This document shows positions 1 to 8,392 of a DNA stretch of 64,000 nucleotides, piece by piece. Positions within the stretch are counted from its first letter, which is position 1, and each line of letters starts with the position of its first letter. A program made the position numbers and the translations under genes. The notes under the pieces were generated by a model. It saw only the letters and a program-made list of their open reading frames with translations. It had not been told where the DNA came from and made no database searches. This DNA comes from Pectobacterium actinidiae (lineage in GTDB: Bacteria; Pseudomonadota; Gammaproteobacteria; Enterobacterales; Enterobacteriaceae), in assembly GCF_000803315.1 (NCBI RefSeq), contig NZ_JRMH01000002.1:248001-312000 (forward strand), read 5' to 3'.

Positions 1-69
1 ATTTTGTGCTTAGCTTAGCGAAAAAGCGTCTTTGTCAGTGAATGGGCGATTGCATATGCTTTTCGCCAC

Positions 70-85
70 ATACTGTATACAAATG
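70..85. promoter_or_regulatory. Putative operator, TGTATACAAATG type
   Basis: The bases TGTATACAAATG occur here, about 85 bp before the first PrpD-family gene. The core TGTATACA is self-complementary. The same 12 bases recur inside a perfect 16-bp palindrome at 3889-3904, upstream of the transporter genes. Palindromes of this kind are typical targets of GntR-family regulators, but no regulator gene lies in the window, so the protein that binds is unknown. The sharing of the site between two blocks of one gene cluster is the main support. Confidence 0.5.
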
Positions 86-169
86 CATTCAACAAGACAA
101 AACGTGAATCCCAGAACCGTTCGACTGTGCTGGCAACATCATCGCGTTTTCGCCTAAGGAGCTCCTACG

Positions 170-1522
170 ATGTCTGCCACCCCGACGTTTCCTCGCGGCA
201 ACGCACTCAGCCAGTTTATTCATACCGCCTCCACGATTACGATCCCCGACTCCGTCTGGCACGAAGCCAAGCGAGCGCTCATTGACTATCTTGGCGTCTC
301 TATTGGTGCAGTAGGAGACGACGCAGCCAGCGCGGTTCTGCGCGTGGCGCAACGCTGGCAGGCTCAGGGCAATGCGCAAATTATTCTCGGTACAAAAACT
401 ACACCGTCGCTGGCGGCCCTGATCAACGGAACGCTGTCTCATGCAGCCGACTATGACGATACGCATCCGGCTGGCGCGGGCCACCCCAGCGGCCCGTGCT
501 GGTCTACCGCGCTGGCTATGGCGCAGCACTACGGTGCGGACGAGCGCACAACGCTTATCGCTTTCATCACTGGCTTTGAAGTCATGGCCAGGCTAGGTGG
601 AGGCTGGGTGCCCGGCGTGGGCCGCAACTTGCAACGCCGAGGATTTCACCCGACGTCGATTGTCGGACGCGCGGGAGCTGCTGCTGTCGCCGCTTCCATT
701 CTGCGCCTTGAACCCAACGCGATTGCCAACGCGTTGGGCGCGGCCGCAACCATGATGGGGGGATTACAGAAATCATCCGGTACGCACGGCAAACCGTTTC
801 ATGCAGGTAAAGCGGCAATGGACGGCATCACAGCAGCAGAACTGGCTGATGAGGGCTTTATTGCCGCCCATCACTTTTATGAAACCGATGGCTGGGTGAA
901 AACATTCGTGCAAGACGGTAGTGCCGTCATCCCGCCGCTCGATTTTGGCGAGAGCTGGGAGCTACTGGGTAATGGCTACAAGCTGTATGCCAGCTGTCGG
1001 GGAACGCATGCATCAATCGAAACCGCGCTTAAGCTCTATCCACAGCTAAAAGGCCGCGCTATCGCCCGCATTCATGCCAAGGTCCATCCAATGGGGATGG
1101 TGAACGCCGGGATCGCCAACCCGCAAAGCCCGCTAGAGAGCAAATTCAGCATTCCACACTGTATTGCGCTGGCGCTGAGCGGCTATCGCCTCAACGATAC
1201 CGATTTCACACAGCAGACCGTCGACGACCCGGCACCGCGCCAGCTGCTGTCGCGCTTGCAGATCGATGCAGTCGAGGGGCAATCGGCCAGCTCCGCGTTT
1301 ATCGATATCGAACTGGAAGACGGTGAAACACTACACGCGGAAACCGATGTTTATCGCGGCCATCCGCAAAACCCACTGACCGACGCCGAGCTGCGTGCCA
1401 AGTTCGACGCCCTGACTATTCCCGTGTTAGGAGCAGCCCGTAGCGATCGACTCTATCAGGCAGCTTTTCACTTTGAGCAGCCGGGTTCACTCGCTGCACT
1501 CACCGAGCTATTAGCGGGCTAA
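170..1522 (+). CDS. MmgE/PrpD family protein (first of two)
   Basis: A 450-residue protein of the MmgE/PrpD family, which includes 2-methylcitrate dehydratase, cis-aconitate decarboxylase and iminodisuccinate epimerase. Visible family motifs are DYDDTH (residues 94-99), HPTS (160-163) and HGKPFHAGKAA (206-216), which carry the acidic, histidine and lysine residues lining the active site in characterised members. The start is set by a strong AAGGAG ribosome site 9 bases before ATG. It is the first gene of a rightward cluster with a second PrpD paralogue, a TSUP exporter and an amino-acid ABC transporter. No prpB or prpC is nearby, so a role in the methylcitrate cycle is unlikely. The substrate is not known; a dehydratase or epimerase acting on a dicarboxylic or amino-dicarboxylic acid is the best inference. 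Confidence 0.85.
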   Translation: MSATPTFPRGNALSQFIHTASTITIPDSVWHEAKRALIDYLGVSIGAVGDDAASAVLRVAQRWQAQGNAQIILGTKTTPSLAALINGTLSHAADYDDTHPAGAGHPSGPCWSTALAMAQHYGADERTTLIAFITGFEVMARLGGGWVPGVGRNLQRRGFHPTSIVGRAGAAAVAASILRLEPNAIANALGAAATMMGGLQKSSGTHGKPFHAGKAAMDGITAAELADEGFIAAHHFYETDGWVKTFVQDGSAVIPPLDFGESWELLGNGYKLYASCRGTHASIETALKLYPQLKGRAIARIHAKVHPMGMVNAGIANPQSPLESKFSIPHCIALALSGYRLNDTDFTQQTVDDPAPRQLLSRLQIDAVEGQSASSAFIDIELEDGETLHAETDVYRGHPQNPLTDAELRAKFDALTIPVLGAARSDRLYQAAFHFEQPGSLAALTELLAG

Positions 1523-1586
1523 CGCGTTGCCGTTCGACATAAACGATTCGACATAAAAAATTTCACGATAACGACAGGATACTTTC

Positions 1587-2912
1587 ATGACCATTGCCCG
1601 CCAGCTTGCCCATAATCTGCTGGAATTTTCTCGCCAGACGTTCCCTGCCGATGTATTGGCACACGCACGAACCGCTGTGATTGACACGCTGGGCGTCACA
1701 CTCGCCGGGGGAGTTCAGGACGGGGCGCAAAAACTCAGGACGGTGATAGTTCCCTCGGCTGCCGCGGGAAGGAGCCGGATTTTCGGTACGGACCTCAAAC
1801 TCAACGCGCTGGACGCCGCGTTGCTGAACGGCACATCCGCACATTTACTTGATTTCGACGATTCCAATTCCTGGCTGCACGGGCATATTTCCGTTGCCGT
1901 GCTTCCCGCGCTGCTGGCACTGGCTGATGAGCAGGAAGCCGATGGAGAAGCCATCCTGCACGCCTATCTGTGCGGCTATGAAACCGCGGCACGCATGGGC
2001 AAAGCCGTCAGTCCTTTCCAATATCGCAACGGCTGGCACCCGACAACGTCCGTCGGCATTTTCGCAGGCGTAGCCGCCTGTGCGGTGCTGTTGAAGCTTA
2101 GCGAAGCAGAAACGGCGACCGCCTTTGCAATCACCGCATCGCTGGCCTCCGGCATAAAATCCAACTTTGGCAGCCAGACGAAATCACTGGCGGTCGGCCA
2201 CGCCAACCGCAGCGCCGTCATGGCAGTATTATTGGCGCGTCAGGGATACAGTGCGGGAGATACCGCGTTTGAACATCACCACGGCTATTTCAACGTCTAC
2301 AACCGTGCAGTTGAAAACGTCGATACCACGCCGTTAACCGAACCCTGGTCTGCACCGTCCCATATTCTGGACCCCGTAAAAGGCAATAATTTTAAATATT
2401 TTCCCTGCTGCTACGCCATTCTGGCACCGCTGGATGGGCTGCTGGCGCTGCGTGAGGAAACCGGGCTGTCTCCCGAGTCGCTGGAACGCATTCAGATTGC
2501 CATCCACCCCATCCGCTTCCCGCATATCAACATTCCCGCACCGGAGACACCGCTGGCAGGGAAATTCAGCCTGCATTACTGCATTGCCCGCGCCTGGGTG
2601 CAAGGGAAGCTGACGCTGGATGATTTTATTGACGATGCAGCACTACACGACCCAACTACGCAGTCGCTGATGGCGCGCGTTGAGCTGATCTGCCATGACG
2701 AAGCCACTACGCATACGGCGCACGTCACGCTGGTGGCTCATGATGGGAATACCTATCATCGTCGCGTGGGAGGCGCACTCGGCTCCAGCGCGGAGAACCC
2801 GCTGCCGGACAACCTGATTGCGGAGAAATTTATCGACTGTGCCAGTCAGGCGTTGCCGCGCAACGAGGCGCTGGCGTTATACCAACGCCTGTTACGCGAC
2901 GATTATCGTTAA
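1587..2912 (+). CDS. MmgE/PrpD family protein (second of two)
   Basis: A 441-residue member of the same family as the preceding gene, but clearly diverged, so the pair is not a recent duplication. Family motifs are DFDDS (89-93), HGH (98-100), HPTT (151-154) and a conserved lysine in SQTKS near residue 199. The downstream YFPCC segment corresponds to the KLYASC segment of the first paralogue. It starts 65 bp after the first gene stops, with the AGGA of ACGACAGGATACTTTC as a ribosome site before ATG. Two paralogues side by side could form a heteromer or act on two stereoisomers or successive intermediates; the sequence does not decide this. Confidence 0.85.
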   Translation: MTIARQLAHNLLEFSRQTFPADVLAHARTAVIDTLGVTLAGGVQDGAQKLRTVIVPSAAAGRSRIFGTDLKLNALDAALLNGTSAHLLDFDDSNSWLHGHISVAVLPALLALADEQEADGEAILHAYLCGYETAARMGKAVSPFQYRNGWHPTTSVGIFAGVAACAVLLKLSEAETATAFAITASLASGIKSNFGSQTKSLAVGHANRSAVMAVLLARQGYSAGDTAFEHHHGYFNVYNRAVENVDTTPLTEPWSAPSHILDPVKGNNFKYFPCCYAILAPLDGLLALREETGLSPESLERIQIAIHPIRFPHINIPAPETPLAGKFSLHYCIARAWVQGKLTLDDFIDDAALHDPTTQSLMARVELICHDEATTHTAHVTLVAHDGNTYHRRVGGALGSSAENPLPDNLIAEKFIDCASQALPRNEALALYQRLLRDDYR

Positions 2913-2975
2913 CAGCAGGAAGGATGCTTGATACGCCTTAATCGCATCAGGCATTATCATTTGCTCTACCACGCG

Positions 2976-3749
2976 ATGGGTTCCACCATGCTAGATCTTG
3001 TTCCACCCGACATCTCGCCGCTCTTTGCCGGTATCCTGATTTTTTGCAGCTTCCTGACATCGGCGCTAACGGCAGCGCTGGGCTTGGGCGGCGGCGTCAC
3101 CCTGCTTGCCATCATGGGACTGGGTATGCCAGTCAGCAGCCTGCTGCCAGTGCACGGCATTGTCCAGCTAGGCTCTAACCTCAGCCGTAGCCTAATCCAA
3201 CGTTTGTATATCGTCTGGCCGCTGGCGCTGTGGTTTTTCATCGGCAGCGTCATTGGCATCGCAGTGGGTGCCCCTATTGCAGTCTGGATCCCAGACAACG
3301 TGGCAAAAATCGCGCTGGCTCTTTTCATTCTGTGGTCAGTTTTCCGTAAACGCACCGCACCAAAACCGGTTAACCGGCTGTTCTTCATTCTGGGCGGCGC
3401 GCTCACCAGCCTCGGCACCATGATCGTCGGCGCAACAGGCCCGATGGTCGCAGGGCTTATCAGTTCTCAAGGGCTGACCAAACAGCCGCTGATCGCCACA
3501 CATGCGCTTTGCATGGTGTTACAGCACGGCTTGAAGATTCTGGCATTCGGGCTGATGGGGTTTGCCTATCACGACTGGCTGCCGATGCTGGCCGCAATGA
3601 TTGCCAGCGGTGTACTGGGTACCTGGCTGGGCACGCGCCTGCTGGATAATCTGCCCGAAAAACTTTTCCGCACCACTTTTCGCCTCACCATGTTGATTCT
3701 CAGCGCTCAGCTCATTTGGCAAGGCGTACAAGGCCTGCTCGCCCGCTAA
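2976..3749 (+). CDS. TSUP (TauE/SafE) family membrane exporter
   Basis: A small polytopic membrane protein of the sulfite exporter TauE/SafE (TSUP) family. The N-terminal half has the characteristic hydrophobic segment followed by ALGLGGGVTLLAIM, and a second similar repeat (GATGPMVAG) follows in the C-terminal half, as expected for the two-fold TSUP fold. Members move sulfite, sulfoacetate, other organic anions or thiol-related compounds across the inner membrane. Several starts are possible: TTG 2928 has an AGGAAGG just upstream, while ATG 2976 and ATG 2988 give the usual short N-terminus; I chose 2976. It lies at the end of the PrpD-family block, so it probably exports a product or by-product of that pathway, possibly sulfur-containing. 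Substrate unproven. Confidence 0.75.
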   Translation: MGSTMLDLVPPDISPLFAGILIFCSFLTSALTAALGLGGGVTLLAIMGLGMPVSSLLPVHGIVQLGSNLSRSLIQRLYIVWPLALWFFIGSVIGIAVGAPIAVWIPDNVAKIALALFILWSVFRKRTAPKPVNRLFFILGGALTSLGTMIVGATGPMVAGLISSQGLTKQPLIATHALCMVLQHGLKILAFGLMGFAYHDWLPMLAAMIASGVLGTWLGTRLLDNLPEKLFRTTFRLTMLILSAQLIWQGVQGLLAR

Positions 3750-3888
3750 TCTCTCCCTTCGGTGCCTTGTTTACCGTGCGAGGCGCAGTTCTCTTTTCCC
3801 CTTCATGTGATCCCCAAAATGGCTATATCCACTATTCAGCTTTAGATAGAGAAATATGCTATTTGCCATTTGAATGTAACATTGAGAA

Positions 3889-3904
3889 CATTTGTATACA
3901 AATG
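3889..3904. promoter_or_regulatory. Perfect 16-bp palindrome, putative operator
   Basis: CATTTGTATACAAATG reads the same on both strands. It sits 66 bp before the binding-protein gene of the Aap-type transporter. The right 12 bases recur at 74-85 upstream of the first PrpD gene. The 220-bp gap 3750-3970 in which it lies holds no gene and no clear terminator, so it probably carries a second promoter for the transporter genes under the same regulator. Confidence 0.6.
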
Positions 3905-3970
3905 AACGCACCATAATAAAAACAATTAATTACAACACGTTAAAACAACACCGACTATTCTGAGGATACT

Positions 3971-5023
3971 ATGCTGAGAAAACTACTCTCATTGACGACT
4001 GCCACAGCGCTGACTTTAGGGAGTCTCTTGCTGCCTGTTGCTCAGGCCACTGCCGCTGACGCTGGAAATGGCGAAACGCTCAAAAAGATCAAAGCACGCG
4101 GTGAGCTGGTTTGCGGCGTGCACCCGGCACGCCACGGCTTTTCTGCGATTGATAGCAAAGGGCAGTGGACCGGGCTGGACGTCGATTATTGCCGCGCGTT
4201 AGCCGCCGCTATTTTTGGCGATTCCAGCAAAGTGCGTTTTGCCGCCCTGTCTACCGCACAGCGCTTCCCAGCGATTCAGTCTGGTGAAGTTGACGTGCTG
4301 TCACGCAATATCACTGCCGATTTGTCGCGCGATACGTCGCTGGGCCTGAACTTCGCACCGCCGACCTTCTATACCGGAACGGGCTTTATGGTGCGTACCA
4401 GCGCCAATGTGAAGAAGGTGGAAGATTTGGACGGCGCGACCGTCTGCATCACGCCGGGCAGCAGCACCGAACGCAACGTCGCGCAGATTTTTGCATCACG
4501 CAACCTGCATTACACCCCAGTAGTTATTGAGAACAATAAAGAATACGTCGCAGCCTACCTGTCTGGACGCTGCGATGTCATTGCCCGCGATAAAGTGGCG
4601 CTGCCCGGCGTGCGCACCTTCGATGCGGAAAAGCCCTCTGACCACGTCATTCTACCGGGGATTTACTCAAAAGAGCCGTTGGCAATGGCAGTCCGTCAGG
4701 GCGACGATCAGTGGTACGACATCGTGAAATGGGTGGTGTATGCCACGTTCAACGCCGAAGAGATGGAAATCGGCCAGCAGAACGTGGACAGCAAGCTCAA
4801 ATCCACAGATCCAGATATACAGGCATTGCTTGGGGTCACTGGCGATTACGGCCAGAAGTTAGGATTGAATAACCAGTGGGCTTATAACCTGATTAAGCAG
4901 GTAGGCAATTACGGCGATATTTATAACCGCCACTTCGGGCCAGATACCCCAGCCCCGCTGGAGCGCGACCTGAATAATCTCTGGACGAAAGGCGGTCTGC
5001 TCTACGGCCTGCCCATTCGTTAA
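3971..5023 (+). CDS. Amino-acid ABC transporter, periplasmic binding protein (AapJ type)
   Basis: A 350-residue periplasmic solute-binding protein of the AapJ/BztA branch of the polar amino-acid family (SBP_bac_3 fold). Residues 1 to about 29 form a signal peptide (basic start, hydrophobic core, QATA-AD cleavage region). The mature part starts with the typical KIKARGELVCGVH segment, then GLDVDYCRALAAAIFGD. It is longer than cystine or glutamine binding proteins and has the cysteines seen in AapJ-like members. It precedes two long permeases and an ATPase that match AapQ, AapM and AapP, and is followed by a hairpin that may favour its higher expression. The ligand is probably an acidic or broad-range L-amino acid or an analogue; it cannot be read from sequence. 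Confidence 0.88.
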   Translation: MLRKLLSLTTATALTLGSLLLPVAQATAADAGNGETLKKIKARGELVCGVHPARHGFSAIDSKGQWTGLDVDYCRALAAAIFGDSSKVRFAALSTAQRFPAIQSGEVDVLSRNITADLSRDTSLGLNFAPPTFYTGTGFMVRTSANVKKVEDLDGATVCITPGSSTERNVAQIFASRNLHYTPVVIENNKEYVAAYLSGRCDVIARDKVALPGVRTFDAEKPSDHVILPGIYSKEPLAMAVRQGDDQWYDIVKWVVYATFNAEEMEIGQQNVDSKLKSTDPDIQALLGVTGDYGQKLGLNNQWAYNLIKQVGNYGDIYNRHFGPDTPAPLERDLNNLWTKGGLLYGLPIR

Positions 5024-5037
5024 TTCGCTAAATCATC

Positions 5038-5069
5038 GGCATCAGCCCGGAAATCTCTGCGCTGATGCC
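5038..5069 (+). other. Intercistronic hairpin after binding-protein gene
   Basis: A perfect 9-bp stem, GGCATCAGC (5038-5046) with GCTGATGCC (5061-5069), and a 14-base loop. No T-run follows, so it is not a plain terminator. Hairpins at this place in ABC operons usually protect the binding-protein mRNA from 3' decay and lower permease expression. The ATG at 5065 lies inside the stem, which argues against it as the start of the next gene. Confidence 0.6.
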
Positions 5070-5148
5070 ATGCCATCGCATTCACGCCCTACCGCTATCA
5101 GATCGCATGTTGAGCAGCGGTACTGGCCAGAAGAAAAGACCGCCGGTA

Positions 5149-6372
5149 ATGAAATCATCACAGAAGACGCTATCGTCAGCCTCTGCACCACCGTGGCTGG
5201 GAACACTACCTTATTCGCGCCGTCTGTTGAATGCGTTTGACAGTAAGTCCCTACGCGCCTGGATTTATCAGTGCCTGCTCGGCCTCCTGATTGTCGCTTT
5301 CAGCTACTGGCTGTACGCCAACGTGGTCGAAAACCTGCGTTCGCAAAACATTGCCACCGGCTTCGGTTTTCTTGATCACACCGCACAGTTTGAGATTGGT
5401 GAAAAGCTCATCGCGTTTACCCCGCGAGACAGCTATCTGCGCGCGCTTGGCGTCGGGTTACTGAATACTCTGTACGTCACGCTATGCGGCATCGTACTCG
5501 CCACGCTGCTTGGTTTCTCCGTCGGAATCGCCCGCGTCTCCCGCAACTGGCTACTGGCGCGGCTTGCCGGGGGATACATCGAGCTAATGCGCAATATCCC
5601 CGTGATCTTGCAGGTGATTTTCTGGTCGGTGGTGATCCGTAATTTGCCCTCGCCACGCGACGCCATCGAGCTTGGGAGCCTGGGATTTCTGACCAACCGC
5701 GGACTGTCTTTTTCCGTCCCCGCCGCACACCACGGCTGGCTGTGGACGGGAGTCGCCCTGCTTATCGCGGTACTGATTAGCCTGATCCTGAATCGCCTCG
5801 CACGCTCCCTGCGGGAAAATGCGGGCCGCTCTCTGCCTACAGGTCGCCTGACACTGGCCGCGATCATCGGGTTACCGCTGCTGGTTTGGTGGCTTTCCGG
5901 CGCTCCAGCAGAGCTTGACCGACCTATCCTACGCGGCTTTAACTTCCGCGGTGGCTTTACCGTCAGCCCTGAATTTACGGCGCTGCTGCTTGGCATTGCA
6001 CTCTATTCCTCCGCGTTTATCGCAGAAATTGTGCGGGCGGGGATTCAGTCTATCCCCAAAGGCCAGTTGGAGGCGGCACGCGCGCTGTCCTTTTCGCCGT
6101 GGCACATGATGCGCCACATCATCATTCCACAGGCCATGCGCGTCATCGTTCCGCCGCTGACCAGTCAATATGTCAGCCTGTCAAAAAACAGCTCAATCGC
6201 AGTCGTGGTGGGTTACCCGGAGCTGGCGAACATCAGTAACACGCTGATGAATCAGACCGGTCAAGCGCTCGAAGTGATTGCCATCATGATGGTGGTTTAC
6301 CTGACGGTCAGCATCGTGACATCGCTGCTGATGAACTTGTTTAACCGCGTCGTCGCCATCAAAGAGCGCTGA
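5149..6372 (+). CDS. Amino-acid ABC transporter permease (AapQ type)
   Basis: A large inner-membrane permease of the His/Glu/Gln/Arg/opine family. It has a first hydrophobic segment near WIYQCLLGLLIVAFSYWLY, then a periplasmic stretch, then the conserved permease core starting at LGVGLLNTLYVTLCGIVLATLLG. The ATPase-contact EAA loop reads EAARALSFSPWHMMRHIIIPQAMR. The long insertion between membrane segments is typical of AapQ/BztB proteins (about 400 residues). Earlier in-frame ATGs at 5065 and 5107 lack ribosome sites and 5065 falls in a hairpin, so ATG 5149 (407 residues) is preferred, though its own ribosome site is weak. The gene stops 10 bp before its partner permease. Confidence 0.87.
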   Translation: MKSSQKTLSSASAPPWLGTLPYSRRLLNAFDSKSLRAWIYQCLLGLLIVAFSYWLYANVVENLRSQNIATGFGFLDHTAQFEIGEKLIAFTPRDSYLRALGVGLLNTLYVTLCGIVLATLLGFSVGIARVSRNWLLARLAGGYIELMRNIPVILQVIFWSVVIRNLPSPRDAIELGSLGFLTNRGLSFSVPAAHHGWLWTGVALLIAVLISLILNRLARSLRENAGRSLPTGRLTLAAIIGLPLLVWWLSGAPAELDRPILRGFNFRGGFTVSPEFTALLLGIALYSSAFIAEIVRAGIQSIPKGQLEAARALSFSPWHMMRHIIIPQAMRVIVPPLTSQYVSLSKNSSIAVVVGYPELANISNTLMNQTGQALEVIAIMMVVYLTVSIVTSLLMNLFNRVVAIKER

Positions 6373-6382
6373 GGAGCACTGA

Positions 6383-7492
6383 ATGTTATTTCCGGTACTG
6401 TCACTCTCCGCCGTTCCCAGCCGCTTGCGCACGCCGCTGCTGTGGCTGCGTCGCCACCTGTTCAGCAGCGTGCCGCAAACCGTACTCACACTGCTACTCG
6501 CGGTGTTGATGTGGAACGTCGGCAATAAACTGCTGCACTGGGGCATTCTCGATGCCGTGTGGTACACCACTGACCCTGACATCTGCCGCGTGGCCGCTGG
6601 CGCCTGCTGGGCGGTGATCGTGGAAAAGCATCGCCCCATCCTGTTTGGCCTTTATCCTTACGATGAACACTGGCGTCTGATACTGGCGATGGGAATCTGG
6701 TTTCTGGCGCTTGGCCTGTCGCTGATGCCGCGCTTCTGGCACTCGCGCATCCTCTTACCGCTGTGGATCGTCGCGGTAGTCGGCATCGCCATCCTGATGT
6801 CTGGTGGCGTGTTTGGCTTATCTTACGTGCCTTCCAGCGAATGGGGCGGACTGCCGCTGACAATTCTGTTGTTTAGCGGCACGGTCGTTATCGGTATGCC
6901 GGTTTCAGTTTTATTGGCGTTGGGGCGACGCTCACCGCTGCCCTTTCTGCGTGGTTTGTCGGTTATTTTTATCGAAGGCCTGCGCGGCGTGCCGCTCATC
7001 ACGATTCTGTTCGTTGCCGTAAACGTCTTTCCGCTGTTCCTGCCCGCAGGCATGGAAATCAACAAGCTACTGCGCATCATCATCGGCATCGCGCTGTTTT
7101 TCGCCTGCTATCAGGCTGAGGTGATTCGCGGTGGTTTACAGTCCGTTCCACGCGGGCAATACGAAGCAGCGATGGCACTCAACCTCGGCTATTGGCACAC
7201 GACGACCAAAATCATCCTGCCGCAGGCGCTGCGTATCTGCCTGCCCGCTATGACCAACCATATTATCGCTGCCATGAAGAATACCTCGTTCGTCATCATT
7301 ATCGGGCTGTTCGACATCCTCACCGCCACGAGTTCGGTGATGCAAGACCCGCTATGGCGGCGTTATTACATTGAAACGTACCTTTTCATCTCGGCTATCT
7401 ATCTGCTGTTTGGCTTCCTACTCTCACGCTACGCGCTGTGGGTGGAAAAACGCATTGATGCCAGCCGTAACCCAGAAACGTATCACGGTTAA
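6383..7492 (+). CDS. Amino-acid ABC transporter permease (AapM type)
   Basis: A 369-residue inner-membrane permease forming the second half of the AapQM heterodimer. It has N-terminal membrane segments (LTLLLAVLMWNVGNKLLHWG and LILAMGIWFLALGLSLMP) that are extra relative to short amino-acid permeases, then the core domain with GGLPLTILLFSGTVVIGMPVSVLLALG. The ATPase-contact loop is EAAMALNLGYWHTTTKIILPQALR. A GAGGAG ribosome site precedes ATG 6383, 10 bp after the AapQ-type gene ends, so the two are translated together. Long AapM/BztC-like permeases are normally found with AapJ-like binding proteins, as here. Confidence 0.88.
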   Translation: MLFPVLSLSAVPSRLRTPLLWLRRHLFSSVPQTVLTLLLAVLMWNVGNKLLHWGILDAVWYTTDPDICRVAAGACWAVIVEKHRPILFGLYPYDEHWRLILAMGIWFLALGLSLMPRFWHSRILLPLWIVAVVGIAILMSGGVFGLSYVPSSEWGGLPLTILLFSGTVVIGMPVSVLLALGRRSPLPFLRGLSVIFIEGLRGVPLITILFVAVNVFPLFLPAGMEINKLLRIIIGIALFFACYQAEVIRGGLQSVPRGQYEAAMALNLGYWHTTTKIILPQALRICLPAMTNHIIAAMKNTSFVIIIGLFDILTATSSVMQDPLWRRYYIETYLFISAIYLLFGFLLSRYALWVEKRIDASRNPETYHG

Positions 7493-7534
7493 GCGATAGC
7501 CGTTGATGAAAACACAGACAGGAGCTTTGTTATC

Positions 7535-8335
7535 ATGAGCTTAGCCGCAGACACTTTCGTTACAAACGATGCAGTTACAAACAATGTACTGACAAACAAC
7601 AACGTCATTATTGAGATCGATGCCGTCAGCAAGTGGTACGGCGCGTTTCAGGCGCTGAATAACGTAACGCTGAACGTAGAGAAGGGAGAACGCGTGGTGA
7701 TTTGCGGCCCTTCCGGCTCCGGCAAATCCACGCTCATCCGCTGCATTAACCGACTGGAAGAGCACCACGACGGGCATATCCGCGTGAACGGCATTGAAGT
7801 TAACGACAACATCAAGAACATCAACCGCGTGCGCTCCGGCATCGGCATGCTGTTCCAGCAGTTCAATTTGTTTCCCCACCTGAGCGTGCTGGATAACCTG
7901 ACGATCGGCCCGACACTGGTCAAACAGCGTAAGAAGCAGGAAGCCATTGATTTAGCGATGCACTATCTGGAAAAGGTGCATATCGCCAATCAGGCGCATA
8001 AATTCCCGCTACAGCTCTCTGGCGGCCAGCAGCAGCGTGTGGCCATTGCCCGGGCACTGTGCATGCAGCCGGAAATCATGTTGTTTGATGAGCCCACCTC
8101 TGCGCTGGATCCTGAGATGATTAAAGAGGTGCTGGATGTGATGCTCGATCTGGCGGAATCCGGCATGACGATGATCGTCGTCACCCATGAGATGGGTTTT
8201 GCTAAAACGGTCGCGGACAACGTCATTCTGATGGCCGATGGCAGCATTGTGGAATCTGCCCCGCCGCAGGACTTCTTCAACACGCCATCACATCCGCGTA
8301 CGCGCCAATTCCTGGATCAGATTCTGAGCCATTGA
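7535..8335 (+). CDS. Amino-acid ABC transporter ATP-binding protein (AapP type)
   Basis: A 266-residue ABC ATPase of the polar amino-acid family that energises the adjoining permeases. Walker A is GPSGSGKST (58-66), the Q-loop is [11 protein letters not shown], the signature is LSGGQQQR, Walker B is [12 protein letters not shown], and the switch histidine is in VVTHEMGF. The first 23 residues are an unusual extension with three five-residue repeats ([15 protein letters not shown]) that correspond to a 15-bp tandem DNA repeat at 7559-7603; the ABC domain proper begins at [12 protein letters not shown]. Ribosome site AGGAG lies before ATG 7535. It is the last gene of the rightward cluster and converges on the amidohydrolase gene. 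Confidence 0.9.
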   Translation: MSLAADTFVTNDAVTNNVLTNNNVIIEIDAVSKWYGAFQALNNVTLNVEKGERVVICGPSGSGKSTLIRCINRLEEHHDGHIRVNGIEVNDNIKNINRVRSGIGMLFQQFNLFPHLSVLDNLTIGPTLVKQRKKQEAIDLAMHYLEKVHIANQAHKFPLQLSGGQQQRVAIARALCMQPEIMLFDEPTSALDPEMIKEVLDVMLDLAESGMTMIVVTHEMGFAKTVADNVILMADGSIVESAPPQDFFNTPSHPRTRQFLDQILSH

Positions 8336-8337
8336 TA

Positions 8338-8374
8338 AACAAAAAATATCCGCATCGAGAAATCGACGCGGATA
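8338..8374 (-). terminator. Terminator of the leftward lyase/amidohydrolase operon
   Basis: On the minus strand a stem of TATCCGC with GCGGATA (8347-8353 and 8368-8374), extended inward by TCGA/TCGA, is followed by a run of T residues (8341-8346). It lies between two convergent operons and should mainly stop the leftward one. Confidence 0.75.
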
Positions 8375-8392
8375 GCATGACGTAACCGTGAA

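Noticed and set aside
170..2912. Methylcitrate cycle prpD
   Set aside because: There is no prpB, prpC, prpE or prpR nearby, and there are two diverged paralogues beside an amino-acid transporter.
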